From contig JAIFLP010000062.1 of the NCBI GenBank assembly GCA_020049015.1, positions 1-32,523 of the forward strand: a stretch of 32,523 bases of DNA, written 5' to 3'. The stretch is from Bacteroidota bacterium (lineage in GTDB: Bacteria; Bacteroidota; Bacteroidia; Bacteroidales; DTGW01). The first letter of the stretch is position 1; each line of letters opens with the position of its first letter. Under the pieces are notes generated by a model, which did not search any database, had not been told where the DNA came from, and worked only from the letters and a program-made list of their open reading frames with translations. Below, piece after piece: positions 24,202-32,523 of the stretch. A program made the position numbers and the translations under genes.

Positions 24202-25752
24202 ATGGCCGGAAAATTCACTCAGAAAGCATATCAACGCAAACCAAATCCTATTCTATCTGAAGGAGGGAAAATCCCACCTCAGGCGCTTGATCTCGAAGAG
24301 GCTGTTTTAGGGGCTATTATGCTTGAAAAGGATGCCATATCAAATATTATTGATATTCTTAAGGCTGAATGTTTTTATAAAGATGCTCATCAAAAAATTT
24401 TTAAGGCTGCTTTAGATTTATCGTCTCGCCATGATCCTATTGATATGCTAACAGTAGCATCTGAATTGCGAAAAGTAGGTGAATTAGAGAATGTTGGTAA
24501 TGTTGTATATTTATCTCATCTTACTGGTCAGGTTTCTTCATCAGCTCACATTGAATATCATTCCCGCATTATTGCTCAAAAATTTATCCAAAGAGAACTG
24601 ATTCGCATAGCCAGCGACATTCAAACCCGTGCTTATGATGAGGAAATGGATGTTGAAGACTTACTCGATTATTCTGAAAATCAATTGTTTGTACTTACTT
24701 CAGGTACTTTGAGTAAAGAAATGATGTCCATCAAGGATGTATTACATAAGGCCATTAGTGATATTGAAGAAGCCAGCAAAAGAGAGGATAGCTTGAGTGG
24801 CGTTCCTAGCGGATTTACAAAATTAGATAGAATGACTTCGGGCTGGCAACGAAGTGATTTGGTTATTATCGCTGCGCGTCCTTCTATGGGGAAAACGGCA
24901 TTTATTCTTTCTATGACCCGAAATATGGCGGTTGATCATAAAAGACCCATCGCTGTTTTTTCACTTGAAATGTCGGCGGTGCAAATTGTAAATCGTTTGA
25001 TAGTAGGTGAAACTGAAATAAGTTCAGATAAAATTAGGTCGGGAAAACTTACTCAAGAGGAATGGCGTCAACTTGAATCCCGCATCAAACCATTGGAGGA
25101 AGCTCCTGTATTTATTGATGATACCGCTGGAATTTCTGTTTTTGAACTTCGGGCCAAATGCCGAAGGCTTAAAAGTCAATATGGCATAGCCATGGTGATT
25201 ATTGACTATTTGCAGCTTATGACAGGAACACCCGAAACTAAAGGCAATAGAGAGCAAGAAGTGAGTACAATATCTCGTTCGTTGAAAGCTTTGGCAAAAG
25301 AATTGGATGTGCCGGTAATAGCCCTTTCTCAGCTAAACCGTTCGGTTGAAAGCCGCGCAGGAAACAAGCGGCCGCAATTATCCGATTTACGTGAATCGGG
25401 TGCTATTGAACAAGATGCCGACGTGGTAATATTTATTCACAGACCCGAAAAGTATGGTATTGAATATTTTGATGATGAAACAGCTGCTTCTACCAAAGGT
25501 ATTGCTGAAATTATTATTGCTAAACATCGTAATGGAGCTATTGGAGATGTGAAGCTTAAGTTTGAAGACCACTTAGCTAAATTTAAAGATCTTGAAGCTA
25601 TTGATGAGTTTGGCGATTTGGGAGTAGGAAATTATCAAAGTGTTGTGGTGGGTTCAAAAATGAACAACGATGCCGTTGAATTTGATTCGCAAAGTTTTAA
25701 TAAAATGAGCATCCAGCCCAATAGCGGATTCGATCACGAAGCCCCTTTTTAA
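24202..25752 (+). CDS. dnaB: Replicative DNA helicase DnaB
   Basis: A 516-residue hexameric replication-fork helicase. The N-terminal DnaB domain spans about 25-130 (PPQALDLEEAVLGAIMLEKD). The RecA-like C-terminal domain has Walker A AARPSMGKT at about 224-232, then FSLEMSAVQIVNR and Walker B VIIDYLQLM near 332-340. ALSQLNRSVESR with DLRESGAIEQDADVV and the arginine-finger region ending IIIAKHRNGAIGDVKLKF complete the set. No intein is present, which is worth noting because dnaB is a frequent intein site. The end of the gene faces the HAD gene with only 2 bases between stop codons. Confidence 0.98.
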   Translation: MAGKFTQKAYQRKPNPILSEGGKIPPQALDLEEAVLGAIMLEKDAISNIIDILKAECFYKDAHQKIFKAALDLSSRHDPIDMLTVASELRKVGELENVGNVVYLSHLTGQVSSSAHIEYHSRIIAQKFIQRELIRIASDIQTRAYDEEMDVEDLLDYSENQLFVLTSGTLSKEMMSIKDVLHKAISDIEEASKREDSLSGVPSGFTKLDRMTSGWQRSDLVIIAARPSMGKTAFILSMTRNMAVDHKRPIAVFSLEMSAVQIVNRLIVGETEISSDKIRSGKLTQEEWRQLESRIKPLEEAPVFIDDTAGISVFELRAKCRRLKSQYGIAMVIIDYLQLMTGTPETKGNREQEVSTISRSLKALAKELDVPVIALSQLNRSVESRAGNKRPQLSDLRESGAIEQDADVVIFIHRPEKYGIEYFDDETAASTKGIAEIIIAKHRNGAIGDVKLKFEDHLAKFKDLEAIDEFGDLGVGNYQSVVVGSKMNNDAVEFDSQSFNKMSIQPNSGFDHEAPF

Positions 25753-25754
25753 AT

Positions 25755-26447
25755 CTATAGGATGTTTTTTATTTCAAGTAGTTGCTCTATTTCGAAACTC
25801 ACTTTTTCTTGGTGTTGATTTTTAAGTGGATTGAAATATATCTGATCAATACCTGCTTTGCGCGCTCCTAAAATATCAATATGTAATTCATCGCCTATCA
25901 TGATTGATTTTTCTTTCTTTGCATTTAACGTACTTAAAGCATGATAGAAAATTCTAACATCGGGCTTTACATAACCGCTGTTATCAGAGGTAATGATTTT
26001 CTTAAAATATTTTTCAATATGGCAATTTCGTAATTTCCTATATTGTACATCGTCAAAACCATTGGTTAAAATAGCCATTTGATAATTTGAATTCAAATAG
26101 TCAAGTAGTTCTATACAACCTTCTATCAAATGGGTCTTGCTGGGTATAATGTCTATATACATTTGGTTTAAAACCATAGGATCAATATTATTGCTTATCC
26201 CACATTCTTCTAAGGTTAATGTAAAACGATTTCTTAGCAGTAATTCTTTTGATATCGCTCCTTGTTTATATAATTCCCATTGACCTATATTATGCTTATC
26301 AAAGACAGTCATAAACATTTCTGTGCTACAATACTTTTCTACCTGTATTGCTTCAGAAATCTCTACCATGGTTTCATTCATGTTTTTATTGTAATCCCAA
26401 AGTGTTCGGTCGAGATCAAAATAAAGATATGCATACTTGCTTTTCAT
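25755..26447 (-). CDS. YjjG-family HAD phosphatase (noncanonical pyrimidine nucleotidase)
   Basis: A 230-residue HAD-IA hydrolase. The nucleophile motif FDLDRTLWD places Asp11 and Asp13. Motif II is AILTNGF, and the motif III Lys lies in the SGYVKPD run. Motif IV is MIGDELHIDILGA. The LDRTLWDYNKN start and the helical cap resemble YjjG, a nucleotidase that dephosphorylates noncanonical pyrimidine monophosphates. Substrate is inferred from similarity only; other HAD-IA members share these motifs. It is convergent with dnaB. Confidence 0.85.
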   Translation of the reverse strand: MKSKYAYLYFDLDRTLWDYNKNMNETMVEISEAIQVEKYCSTEMFMTVFDKHNIGQWELYKQGAISKELLLRNRFTLTLEECGISNNIDPMVLNQMYIDIIPSKTHLIEGCIELLDYLNSNYQMAILTNGFDDVQYRKLRNCHIEKYFKKIITSDNSGYVKPDVRIFYHALSTLNAKKEKSIMIGDELHIDILGARKAGIDQIYFNPLKNQHQEKVSFEIEQLLEIKNIL

Positions 26448-26451
26448 GTTA

Positions 26452-26482
26452 CAAATATATGAAATTTATTAAATTCATATAT
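26452..26482 (-). promoter_or_regulatory. -7 box and inverted repeat upstream of the HAD gene
   Basis: On the minus strand TATATTTG (26459-26452) matches TAnnTTTG exactly, 4 bases before the ATG. It is overlapped by an inverted repeat, ATATATGAA (26455-26463) and TTCATATAT (26474-26482). No TTTG is found at the proper upstream distance. The site may be a regulated, near-leaderless promoter. Confidence 0.35.
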
Positions 26483-26576
26483 AGCTGAAATTTAAGTGTA
26501 TAGCATTTTTATCAATTTTTTATAAGCCCTGAAATAAATAAAAATGATTGTTTGAGTAAAAAAAAGCAACATTAAG

Positions 26577-26607
26577 TTTGATTTTATTTGCATAGTTACT
26601 ATATTTG
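26577..26607 (+). promoter_or_regulatory. Promoter of the RRM protein gene
   Basis: TTTG at 26577-26580, 19 bases, TATATTTG at 26600-26607: a full consensus Bacteroidota promoter. Transcription should start near 26614, leaving a 5' leader of about 100 bases that is strongly U-rich just before the ATG. Confidence 0.7.
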
Positions 26608-26715
26608 TATATGTAGGAGTGTTGTATGGTTTTTATTTTGGTCTCTTCTCAAATTGAATATCCTCAATGATACTGTACGCTTATTTTTTTATTAATTTTT
26701 TAATTTTTTTAGTTT

Positions 26716-27108
26716 ATGAACATTTTTGTTGCAAATTTGAATCTCAGTATTCAAAATGATCAATTGAAACAATTGTTTGAAGATTATGGCCAGGTTGATT
26801 CTGCTAAGGTAATCATGGATCGCCAAACCAATCGTTCAAAAGGGTATGGCTTTGTTGAAATGCCTAATGAAGAAGAAGGTCTAAAAGCAATTCAGGAGTT
26901 AGATGGCGCTGAAGTTGATGGAAGACCAATTACTTGTAAAAAAGCACGTCCTAAAGAAGAAGGAGGAGGCGGTGGCCGCGAAGGTGGTTTCCGTTCTAAC
27001 AATCGCGGTGGCGGTGGTGGTGGATACCAACGTCGTCCAGGTGGTGGCGGTGGCGACCGTGGTGATCGCGGTGGTAATCGTTTTTCTAGTAGAGTAGAAC
27101 GTCAATAA
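26716..27108 (+). CDS. RRM RNA-binding protein with RGG-type tail
   Basis: A 130-residue protein with a single RNA recognition motif at about 1-80: RNP2-like IFVANLNLS at the start and RNP1 KGYGFVEM in the middle. A Gly/Arg-rich tail follows (about 85-125) with repeated RGG and GGGGG units. Such proteins are common in Bacteroidota and cyanobacteria and are thought to act as RNA chaperones or post-transcriptional regulators, in the absence of Hfq in many Bacteroidota. It is a single gene with its own promoter, long leader and terminator, an arrangement seen for highly expressed or cold-responsive genes. RNA targets cannot be read from the sequence. Confidence 0.93.
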   Translation: MNIFVANLNLSIQNDQLKQLFEDYGQVDSAKVIMDRQTNRSKGYGFVEMPNEEEGLKAIQELDGAEVDGRPITCKKARPKEEGGGGGREGGFRSNNRGGGGGGYQRRPGGGGGDRGDRGGNRFSSRVERQ

Positions 27109-27109
27109 T

Positions 27110-27826
27110 CTATATGATCGATTCTAAGGGGTTGGCACTGTCAACCCCTTTTTTGTTTTCTTTTCCTGAAAGTACAATTACAAATTCTCCTTTCGTTCCC
27201 TTTTGCTCAAAATAATGTATTACTTCTGATAAGCTGCCTCTCACTGTTTCTTCAAATTGCTTGCTTATCTCCCTCGAAATACTTACCCTTCTGTCTTCTC
27301 CCGATATTTCTCTAATTTGTGTGAGCGTTTTTATGATCCTATAAGGCGATTCGTAAAAAATAATAGTGCGCTTTTCTTCAACAATCTCTCTTATCTTGGT
27401 TTGTCGCCCTTTTTTTATGGGTAAAAATCCTTCAAATACAAATGTGTCAGATGGAAGGCCTGAATTTACCAATGCAGGTATCAAGGCAGTTGCTCCAGGT
27501 AAACAATCAATCTGTATATCTTCTGTAATACATGCTCTTACAATCAAAAATCCTGGGTCTGATATCGAGGGTGTTCCCGCATCAGATATCAATGCTGCAT
27601 TTTCACCATTTTTAAGTCTTTGAATTATTTTTTCCAGACTCTTATGTTCATTAAATTTATGATAAGCAAACATGGGTTTGCTTATTTCAAAATGCTTTAA
27701 CAATACCGATGAGGTTCTCGTATCTTCTGCCAATATAAAATCTACTTCTTTTAAAACCCGCAATGCCCTCAATGTAATATCTTCAAGATTTCCTACAGGG
27801 GTGGGTACAATATATAATCGACTCAT
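27110..27826 (-). CDS. rsmI: 16S rRNA (cytidine-1402-2'-O)-methyltransferase
   Basis: A 238-residue tetrapyrrole-methylase-fold enzyme that 2'-O-methylates C1402 in the 16S rRNA decoding centre. Signatures are LYIVPTPVGNLEDITLRALR at 4-23, ILAEDTRTS, LISDAGTPSISDPGF and the CLPGATALIPALVNSGLPSD stretch. The SPYRIIKTL and EISKQFEE segments are also typical. Its start codon overlaps the stop of the upstream 221-residue gene in an ATGA arrangement, so the two are translationally coupled. Its last codons contain the terminator of the convergent RRM gene, leaving 1 base between stop codons. Confidence 0.96.
   Translation of the reverse strand: MSRLYIVPTPVGNLEDITLRALRVLKEVDFILAEDTRTSSVLLKHFEISKPMFAYHKFNEHKSLEKIIQRLKNGENAALISDAGTPSISDPGFLIVRACITEDIQIDCLPGATALIPALVNSGLPSDTFVFEGFLPIKKGRQTKIREIVEEKRTIIFYESPYRIIKTLTQIREISGEDRRVSISREISKQFEETVRGSLSEVIHYFEQKGTKGEFVIVLSGKENKKGVDSANPLESII
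27126..27154 (+). terminator. Terminator of the RRM gene, inside the 3' end of rsmI
   Basis: AAGGGGTTG (27126-27134) and CAACCCCTT (27142-27150) form a perfect 9-base-pair stem with a 7-base loop and a T run to 27154. The hairpin is translated on the other strand as the C-terminal residues of RsmI. Confidence 0.85.
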
Positions 27827-28488
27827 TTTCTATACCTCCTTTTTAAGAGATTTAGTAACGAAATTACATGCTCATTCTGTTCATCCCAATGAAAATGATT
27901 GTTAATGTATGTTATAGATTCTTCAATACTGTTCATTTCATTGAATGCTTCAATGCTTTTATGATACAATGCTGCATTGTTATTAAATAGTTCGCGTGTG
28001 TACAAAAACCGATCGTTGATGCCTATCGCTTTAAAAAGATCTTGAATGGCTATTCCCTGAATAGTTTCAGAAGAGTATTGCTGTTTAGAGGCCTTTTCTA
28101 TACTGTCATTAATGGTAAGACTTTTCTGATTCAACTTTTCTGCGATAATTTCCTGTTCCTTCTTAGGTCCGTTTACAGGTTCCTTCGCTACAATATTTAC
28201 TTCATTTTGAGAATCCTGAATCTCCAATATCAATGATGCTGCAACAGGTTTCTGTTCTTTTAGATTTTCAGTAATTTCAGTTTTTTGAATGGCTGGTTTT
28301 TCATCTTGCAGTTTTTGCGAAGATGGAATGAATTCGCTATTTATGGTTTTAACTTCTGAATAAACAGCCCTTATGCTCTCTAGCACAATGTCTTTTTCAA
28401 TTTCACTCCAATTTCCATTTTGACTTTTTATTTGTTTAATGATGCTTTCTAACTGCTTTATAATTTCTGTACCTTTCATCGCACTCAT
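27823..28488 (-). CDS. Conserved protein of unknown function coupled to rsmI
   Basis: A 221-residue soluble protein. The N-terminal 60 residues are helical, the middle (about 65-140) is low-complexity and Glu/Lys/Gln-rich, and the C-terminal 80 residues form a compact domain beginning QDLFKAIGINDRFLYTRELF and ending NLLKRRYRK. I recognise that C-terminal pattern as common in Bacteroidota proteins but cannot attach a function. The middle linker suggests two interaction modules joined flexibly. It overlaps rsmI by 4 bases and is divergent from tdk. A shorter start at Met4 is possible. Confidence 0.75.
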   Translation of the reverse strand: MSAMKGTEIIKQLESIIKQIKSQNGNWSEIEKDIVLESIRAVYSEVKTINSEFIPSSQKLQDEKPAIQKTEITENLKEQKPVAASLILEIQDSQNEVNIVAKEPVNGPKKEQEIIAEKLNQKSLTINDSIEKASKQQYSSETIQGIAIQDLFKAIGINDRFLYTRELFNNNAALYHKSIEAFNEMNSIEESITYINNHFHWDEQNEHVISLLNLLKRRYRK

Positions 28489-28573
28489 TTTTTGATTTCT
28501 TTTTTAATATCTCAGCGAAATAACTTTAATTTGTAAATTAATAAATAATAATCTGAATTTTAAAGAAATTTGA

Positions 28574-29149
28574 ATGTTTATTGAAGCAAATGCTAATCTT
28601 AGAAACGAAAGCGGATGTATTGAGGTGATAACAGGGTCAATGTTTTCTGGAAAAACAGAGGAATTGTTACGACGGCTCAAGAGAGCCAGTTATGCGCATC
28701 AAGGTGTTGCTTTGTTTAAGCATGCTTCCGATAAGCGATATTCTCTAACTGATGTAGTTACTCATGATGAGCAATCTTTTCGAGCCATTGCAATAAATAA
28801 TTCTTCTGAAATAATACCTTGGCTAAAGCAAGAGTCTGTAGTGGCTATTGATGAAGCTCAATTTTTTGATTTGGAATTGGCTGTAGTTTGCAATCAATTA
28901 GCCAACTCAGGCATTCGTATGATTGTTGCTGGGTTGGATATGGATTTTCTCGGTAAACCTTTTGGCCCTATCCCTGAATTGCTTGCTAATGCCGATTTTA
29001 TTACTAAACTCAAAGCAATTTGTGTATCTTGCGGTAATCTTGCGCATTTTTCTCATCGAAAATCCTCTGAAAATGAATTGATAGTTACCGGTGCGTATAA
29101 TATTTACGAACCTTTGTGCAGGTTTTGTTATCAAAAAGCAATGAAATGA
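28574..29149 (+). CDS. tdk: Thymidine kinase (type II)
   Basis: A 191-residue salvage enzyme phosphorylating thymidine with ATP. Walker A GSMFSGKTEELLRR starts at 21, Walker B and the catalytic Glu are in AIDEAQFF, and the lasso domain has zinc-site residues CVSCG and CRFCY, with one ligand position possibly replaced by His in AHFSHR. The family length is typical. Its TGA overlaps the murF-alr ATG (ATGA), implying coupled translation. Confidence 0.95.
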   Translation: MFIEANANLRNESGCIEVITGSMFSGKTEELLRRLKRASYAHQGVALFKHASDKRYSLTDVVTHDEQSFRAIAINNSSEIIPWLKQESVVAIDEAQFFDLELAVVCNQLANSGIRMIVAGLDMDFLGKPFGPIPELLANADFITKLKAICVSCGNLAHFSHRKSSENELIVTGAYNIYEPLCRFCYQKAMK

Positions 29150-31614
29150 ATTATGTAACGAGTGATATTGCTGCGATTTTAAATGCTGCGATTGTTGGAG
29201 ATCCCAATATTTTGCTTCATGGTATTTCTATTGATAGTCGTTCCGTAATTGTTAATGAGCCAACTCTTTTTGTAGCGTTAAAAACCAATAAAAATGATGG
29301 CCATCGGTTTATTAAAAGCCTATATACAGAAAAAAAAATCCGTGCTTTTTTGGTCTCGCAAAAACCAGATGATTGGGAAACAATGTCTGATGCTTGTTTT
29401 ATTCAAACCAACGATACTTTAATTGCTCTTCAAACTATAGCCAAGTACCACCGGTTACAATATCATTTTCCGGTATTGGCAATCACTGGTAGCAATGGTA
29501 AAACAATTGTTAAAGAATGGCTGTTTGAGTTACTTCATGTTGATAAAGAAATTGTTAGAAGCCCCAAGAGTTATAATTCTCAAATTGGGGTTCCTCTTTC
29601 AATACTAAATATGTCAGATAAACATGAATTGGCAATTATTGAAGCAGGAATTTCTAAGGTGGGTGAAATGACAGTATTATCCAGTATTATTCATCCCGAC
29701 TATGGGATATATACTAATCTGGGCGATTCTCATCAAGAAAATTTTGATTCATTATATCAAAAAGCCTTAGAAAAATCAAAGCTTTTTCTGACGGTGAAAT
29801 ATCTAATTTATTGTTCCGATTATCCAGAGGTGCACAAGGCTCTTAGCAATGTTTTGAATAAGAATATTAAGTTAATTAACTGGAGTACATCTGATAAAGA
29901 TGCTTCTGTATTTGTGTTGAGCAAAAAAGTGCAGGGCAATGTTACGATTATCACTCTTAATTGTAATGGAGAATTACATACATTTTCAATACCTTTTATC
30001 GACGCAGCTTCCATAGAAAATGCAATTCATTGTTGGGTTTTTCTGAAATATTTTGATGGCGATATGTTAAAGTTTATCCCTCGCTTTGAAAATATTCATT
30101 CTGTTGCCATGCGGTTAGAACTGAAGAATGGCAGAAATAATTGTACTATTATTAATGATACCTATAATTCCGATTTTAATTCATTGAAGATTGCTCTTCA
30201 GTTTATGTTGCAACAAGTCCAACATGAAAATCGAATAGTTGTACTCTCCGACATGCTTCAGTCAGGTAAACCGCATGAAATTATTTACAAAGAGATTGCC
30301 GAATTAGTAATTCATCAAAACATTTCGCTGTTTGTTGGGATAGGACCTAATATGATGAAGTTTAAACATTGTTTTCCAAAAAAATCTTTATTTTTTATTT
30401 CTACCGAAGATTTTTTAGCAGACGCGTCACATAGATTATTCAGCAATGCGGTTGTACTTGTTAAAGGTTCTCGTAATTTTAAATTTGAAAGTATCGTAGA
30501 TCTTCTTGAGCAGAAATCGCACCGCACTATTTTAGAAGTTAACCTCACCTCATTAATACATAATTTAAATTATTATCGTTCGCTTATAAAGCCTCAAACT
30601 AAAGTTATGGCTATGGTAAAAGCGTTCTCATACGGTAGCGGAAGTGTTGAGATTGCCAGCGAACTTCAATATCATAAAGTGGATTATCTTGCTGTAGCTT
30701 TTGCAGATGAAGGCGTTCACCTCCGACAAAAAGGAGTAAGCATGCCCATTGCTGTTATGAATCCGGAGGAAGGCGCATATAATCTTTTAATTGAATATCA
30801 ATTAGAACCCGAAATTTATAATTTAAATACGCTTTCTTTGTTGTTACATGCTTTAAAAACATCCAAAGTGTATCATTTTCCTATTCATATCAAATTGGAT
30901 ACAGGAATGCACCGTCTAGGGTTTCAAGAAGAAGAAATCGATTTATTGATACAAATATTGTCCGAAACAGATCATATCAAAATTATTTCCGTTTTTTCTC
31001 ACCTAGCAGCAAGTGATGAAGCAAGACATGATGAGTTTACTAAATCTCAGATTTCATTGTTTGAAAAAATGAGCAAGAAGATTCTCAATAGCTTTAATTA
31101 TCCTATAATGCGGCATATTTTGAATTCAGCCGGCATTGAAAGATTTTCAAATGCTCAGTTTGATATGGTTCGCTTGGGTATTGGTCTTTATGGTGTAGGA
31201 ACTGAGTTATCTTCAACTTTATTATTACCTGTAAGTTCTTTAAAAACATCTATATTGCAAGTAAAGAGAATAATGCGGGGTGAAACTATTGGCTATTCTA
31301 GAAATGCAATTGCCGTTGAGGATACCAATATTGCAATACTACCAATTGGGTATGCAGATGGCTTTAACCGAAAAAATGGTAATGGAACTGGAAAAGTATT
31401 CATAAATGGTAATTTTGCTCCTGTTATTGGTAACGTTTGTATGGATATGACCATTATTTCAATACAGAATATTGATGCAAAAGAAGGGGATACTGTTGAA
31501 ATATTCGGAACGGGATACCCCGTAACCGAACTTGCAAATTCTATTGGTACCATTCCATATGAAATATTAACCGCTGTTTCGCCTCGGGTTAAACGAATTT
31601 ATTATAAAGATTGA
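29146..31614 (+). CDS. murF-alr: Bifunctional MurF ligase / alanine racemase
   Basis: An 822-residue fusion. The MurF half (about 1-455) joins D-Ala-D-Ala to UDP-MurNAc-tripeptide: P-loop AITGSNGKT at 112-120, EAGISKVGEM and NDTYNSDFNS. The racemase half (about 460-822) makes D-alanine. Its PLP Schiff-base Lys492 is in AMVKAFSYGSG, DTGMHRLGF contributes phosphate and active-site residues, Tyr717 in GETIGYSRNA takes the position of the catalytic Tyr, and NVCMDMTIIS and GDTVEIFG close the barrel. The fusion is characteristic of Bacteroidota and would couple D-Ala production to the ligase. The frame opens at 29116, but the ATG overlapping the tdk stop (MNYVTSDIAAIL) is the natural start. Confidence 0.95.
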   Translation: MNYVTSDIAAILNAAIVGDPNILLHGISIDSRSVIVNEPTLFVALKTNKNDGHRFIKSLYTEKKIRAFLVSQKPDDWETMSDACFIQTNDTLIALQTIAKYHRLQYHFPVLAITGSNGKTIVKEWLFELLHVDKEIVRSPKSYNSQIGVPLSILNMSDKHELAIIEAGISKVGEMTVLSSIIHPDYGIYTNLGDSHQENFDSLYQKALEKSKLFLTVKYLIYCSDYPEVHKALSNVLNKNIKLINWSTSDKDASVFVLSKKVQGNVTIITLNCNGELHTFSIPFIDAASIENAIHCWVFLKYFDGDMLKFIPRFENIHSVAMRLELKNGRNNCTIINDTYNSDFNSLKIALQFMLQQVQHENRIVVLSDMLQSGKPHEIIYKEIAELVIHQNISLFVGIGPNMMKFKHCFPKKSLFFISTEDFLADASHRLFSNAVVLVKGSRNFKFESIVDLLEQKSHRTILEVNLTSLIHNLNYYRSLIKPQTKVMAMVKAFSYGSGSVEIASELQYHKVDYLAVAFADEGVHLRQKGVSMPIAVMNPEEGAYNLLIEYQLEPEIYNLNTLSLLLHALKTSKVYHFPIHIKLDTGMHRLGFQEEEIDLLIQILSETDHIKIISVFSHLAASDEARHDEFTKSQISLFEKMSKKILNSFNYPIMRHILNSAGIERFSNAQFDMVRLGIGLYGVGTELSSTLLLPVSSLKTSILQVKRIMRGETIGYSRNAIAVEDTNIAILPIGYADGFNRKNGNGTGKVFINGNFAPVIGNVCMDMTIISIQNIDAKEGDTVEIFGTGYPVTELANSIGTIPYEILTAVSPRVKRIYYKD

Positions 31615-31664
31615 TAAAAAAAATAAATTCTGAATTTTAAGTTATTAATGTTGAATAGAATAAT

Positions 31665-32523
31665 ATGAATAAAATTTCTGTAGTAATTATTACTTTTAAC
31701 GAGGAAAAAAATATTGCCCGTTGTATTCATTCCGTGGAGGGATTAGCAGATGAAATTCTTGTTGTGGATTCATTTTCTAAAGACAATACAATAGCTATTT
31801 GCGAAGAATTAGGAGCAAAAGTTATTCAACATGCATTTGATGGATATATTGAACAAAAAAACTATGCTGTTTCTAAGTGCGAATTTGATTATGTTTTATC
31901 ACTCGATGCTGATGAAGCCCTTAGTGATCAATTATACGACTCTATTAAAAAAGTGAAAGAAGATTTGTCACATGATTGTTATTCTTTTAATCGCTTAACA
32001 TATTATGGTGGTCGTTTTATTAAGCATTGTGGATGGTATCCCGATGTAAAAATCAGATTGTGGGATAGAAGGAAAGGTTCGTGGGGTGGCGATAATCCGC
32101 ACGATAAAGTGGTAATGGATCCGACTTTCAAATTAAAACATTTGAAGGGTGATTTATTGCATTATACGTACGATTCAATTGAAGATCATTTAAATCAGGC
32201 GAATAAATTCACTACTATTTCTGCATTGTCTAAGTTTAATAAAGGAATACGCACAAATATAATTAAGATATATTTTTATTCAAAATTCAGATTTTTTCGT
32301 GACTATATTTTATACCTGGGATTTCTTGATGGCTTTTATGGATATATGATTAGTAAGATCAATGCATATAGTGTTTTTTTAAAGTATTCCAAGCTTTTAG
32401 ATATGCAACGTGAGAAAGATAATAGGAATATTAAATCGAGCATACATGCCACATTATTGGTAACAACATACAATAGAATTGAAGCGCTGGAATTGGTTTT
32501 AAAAAGTGTTTTGAATCAAAAAA
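31665..32523 (+). CDS. Glycosyltransferase family 2, WaaE/KdtX-like, truncated by window end
   Basis: An open frame of 286 codons that runs off the window. The N-terminus SVVIITFNEEKNIARCIHSV is a GT-A nucleotide-sugar site, LSLDADEAL holds the metal-binding DxD, and GWYPDVKIRLWDRRKG with the NPHDKV run is typical of the WaaE/KdtX lipopolysaccharide-core glycosyltransferases. This domain finishes near residue 245 (FFRDYILYLGFLDGFYGYM). In the same frame SSIHATLLVTTYNRIEALEL begins what looks like a second GT2 domain, so the protein may be a tandem glycosyltransferase. It likely acts at the cytoplasmic face of the inner membrane in lipopolysaccharide or glycan assembly. No clear promoter is seen in the 50 bases after murF-alr. 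Confidence 0.85.
   Translation, partial: MNKISVVIITFNEEKNIARCIHSVEGLADEILVVDSFSKDNTIAICEELGAKVIQHAFDGYIEQKNYAVSKCEFDYVLSLDADEALSDQLYDSIKKVKEDLSHDCYSFNRLTYYGGRFIKHCGWYPDVKIRLWDRRKGSWGGDNPHDKVVMDPTFKLKHLKGDLLHYTYDSIEDHLNQANKFTTISALSKFNKGIRTNIIKIYFYSKFRFFRDYILYLGFLDGFYGYMISKINAYSVFLKYSKLLDMQREKDNRNIKSSIHATLLVTTYNRIEALELVLKSVLNQK

Noticed and set aside
26899-27105. ORFs on both strands through the RGG-repeat region
   Set aside because: They are by-products of the repetitive Gly/Arg codons of the RRM protein tail.

Overview
The window reads as Bacteroidota chromosome (low GC, Bacteroidia-like). The evidence is a fused MurF-alanine racemase, an RRM protein with an RGG tail, a DUF349-repeat protein, weak Shine-Dalgarno sequences, and promoters of the Bacteroidota type (TTTG, about 19-21 bases, TAnnTTTG). 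No rRNA, tRNA, CRISPR array or complete transposon was seen.

Positions 1-13,900 are an accessory defence island. It opens with a HigBA-type toxin-antitoxin pair under a promoter overlapped by an inverted repeat. A hairpin-like intergenic element and a broken FRG-domain gene follow. Next comes a compact minus-strand operon, in transcription order: XRE regulator, SNF2/HepA-type helicase, 3'-truncated dinD-like fragment, structured RNA, Abi_2 (AbiF/AbiD-type) HEPN protein, type III DNA methyltransferase (Mod), AAA_15-type ATPase, small putative PD-(D/E)XK nuclease, type III restriction helicase-nuclease (Res). I read SNF2-Mod-Res as a type III restriction-modification-like core, with AT-richer cargo inserted between its genes. 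Two unrecognised small genes and a run of TTTAAACCC repeats separate the island from the core genome.

The most interesting item is at 8589-8789, just upstream of the abi gene. It is a complete-looking small RNA gene: promoter, three hairpins and an intrinsic terminator, all on the abi strand. The Abi protein carries two R-x(4-5)-H motifs. This matches the recently described arrangement in which AbiF-class HEPN toxins pair with a noncoding RNA antitoxin and are related to Cas13. Here the cassette appears to have landed in, and truncated, a dinD-like gene inside a restriction operon.

Positions 13,944-32,523 are mostly core genes: the DUF349-pyrG-yidC operon, trmD, a ROK glucokinase (probably polyphosphate-dependent), a carboxyltransferase with its biotin carrier, ispE, dnaB, a YjjG-like HAD phosphatase, the RRM protein, a conserved unknown gene coupled to rsmI, tdk overlapping murF-alr, and a glycosyltransferase that runs off the window end and appears to begin a second GT2 domain.
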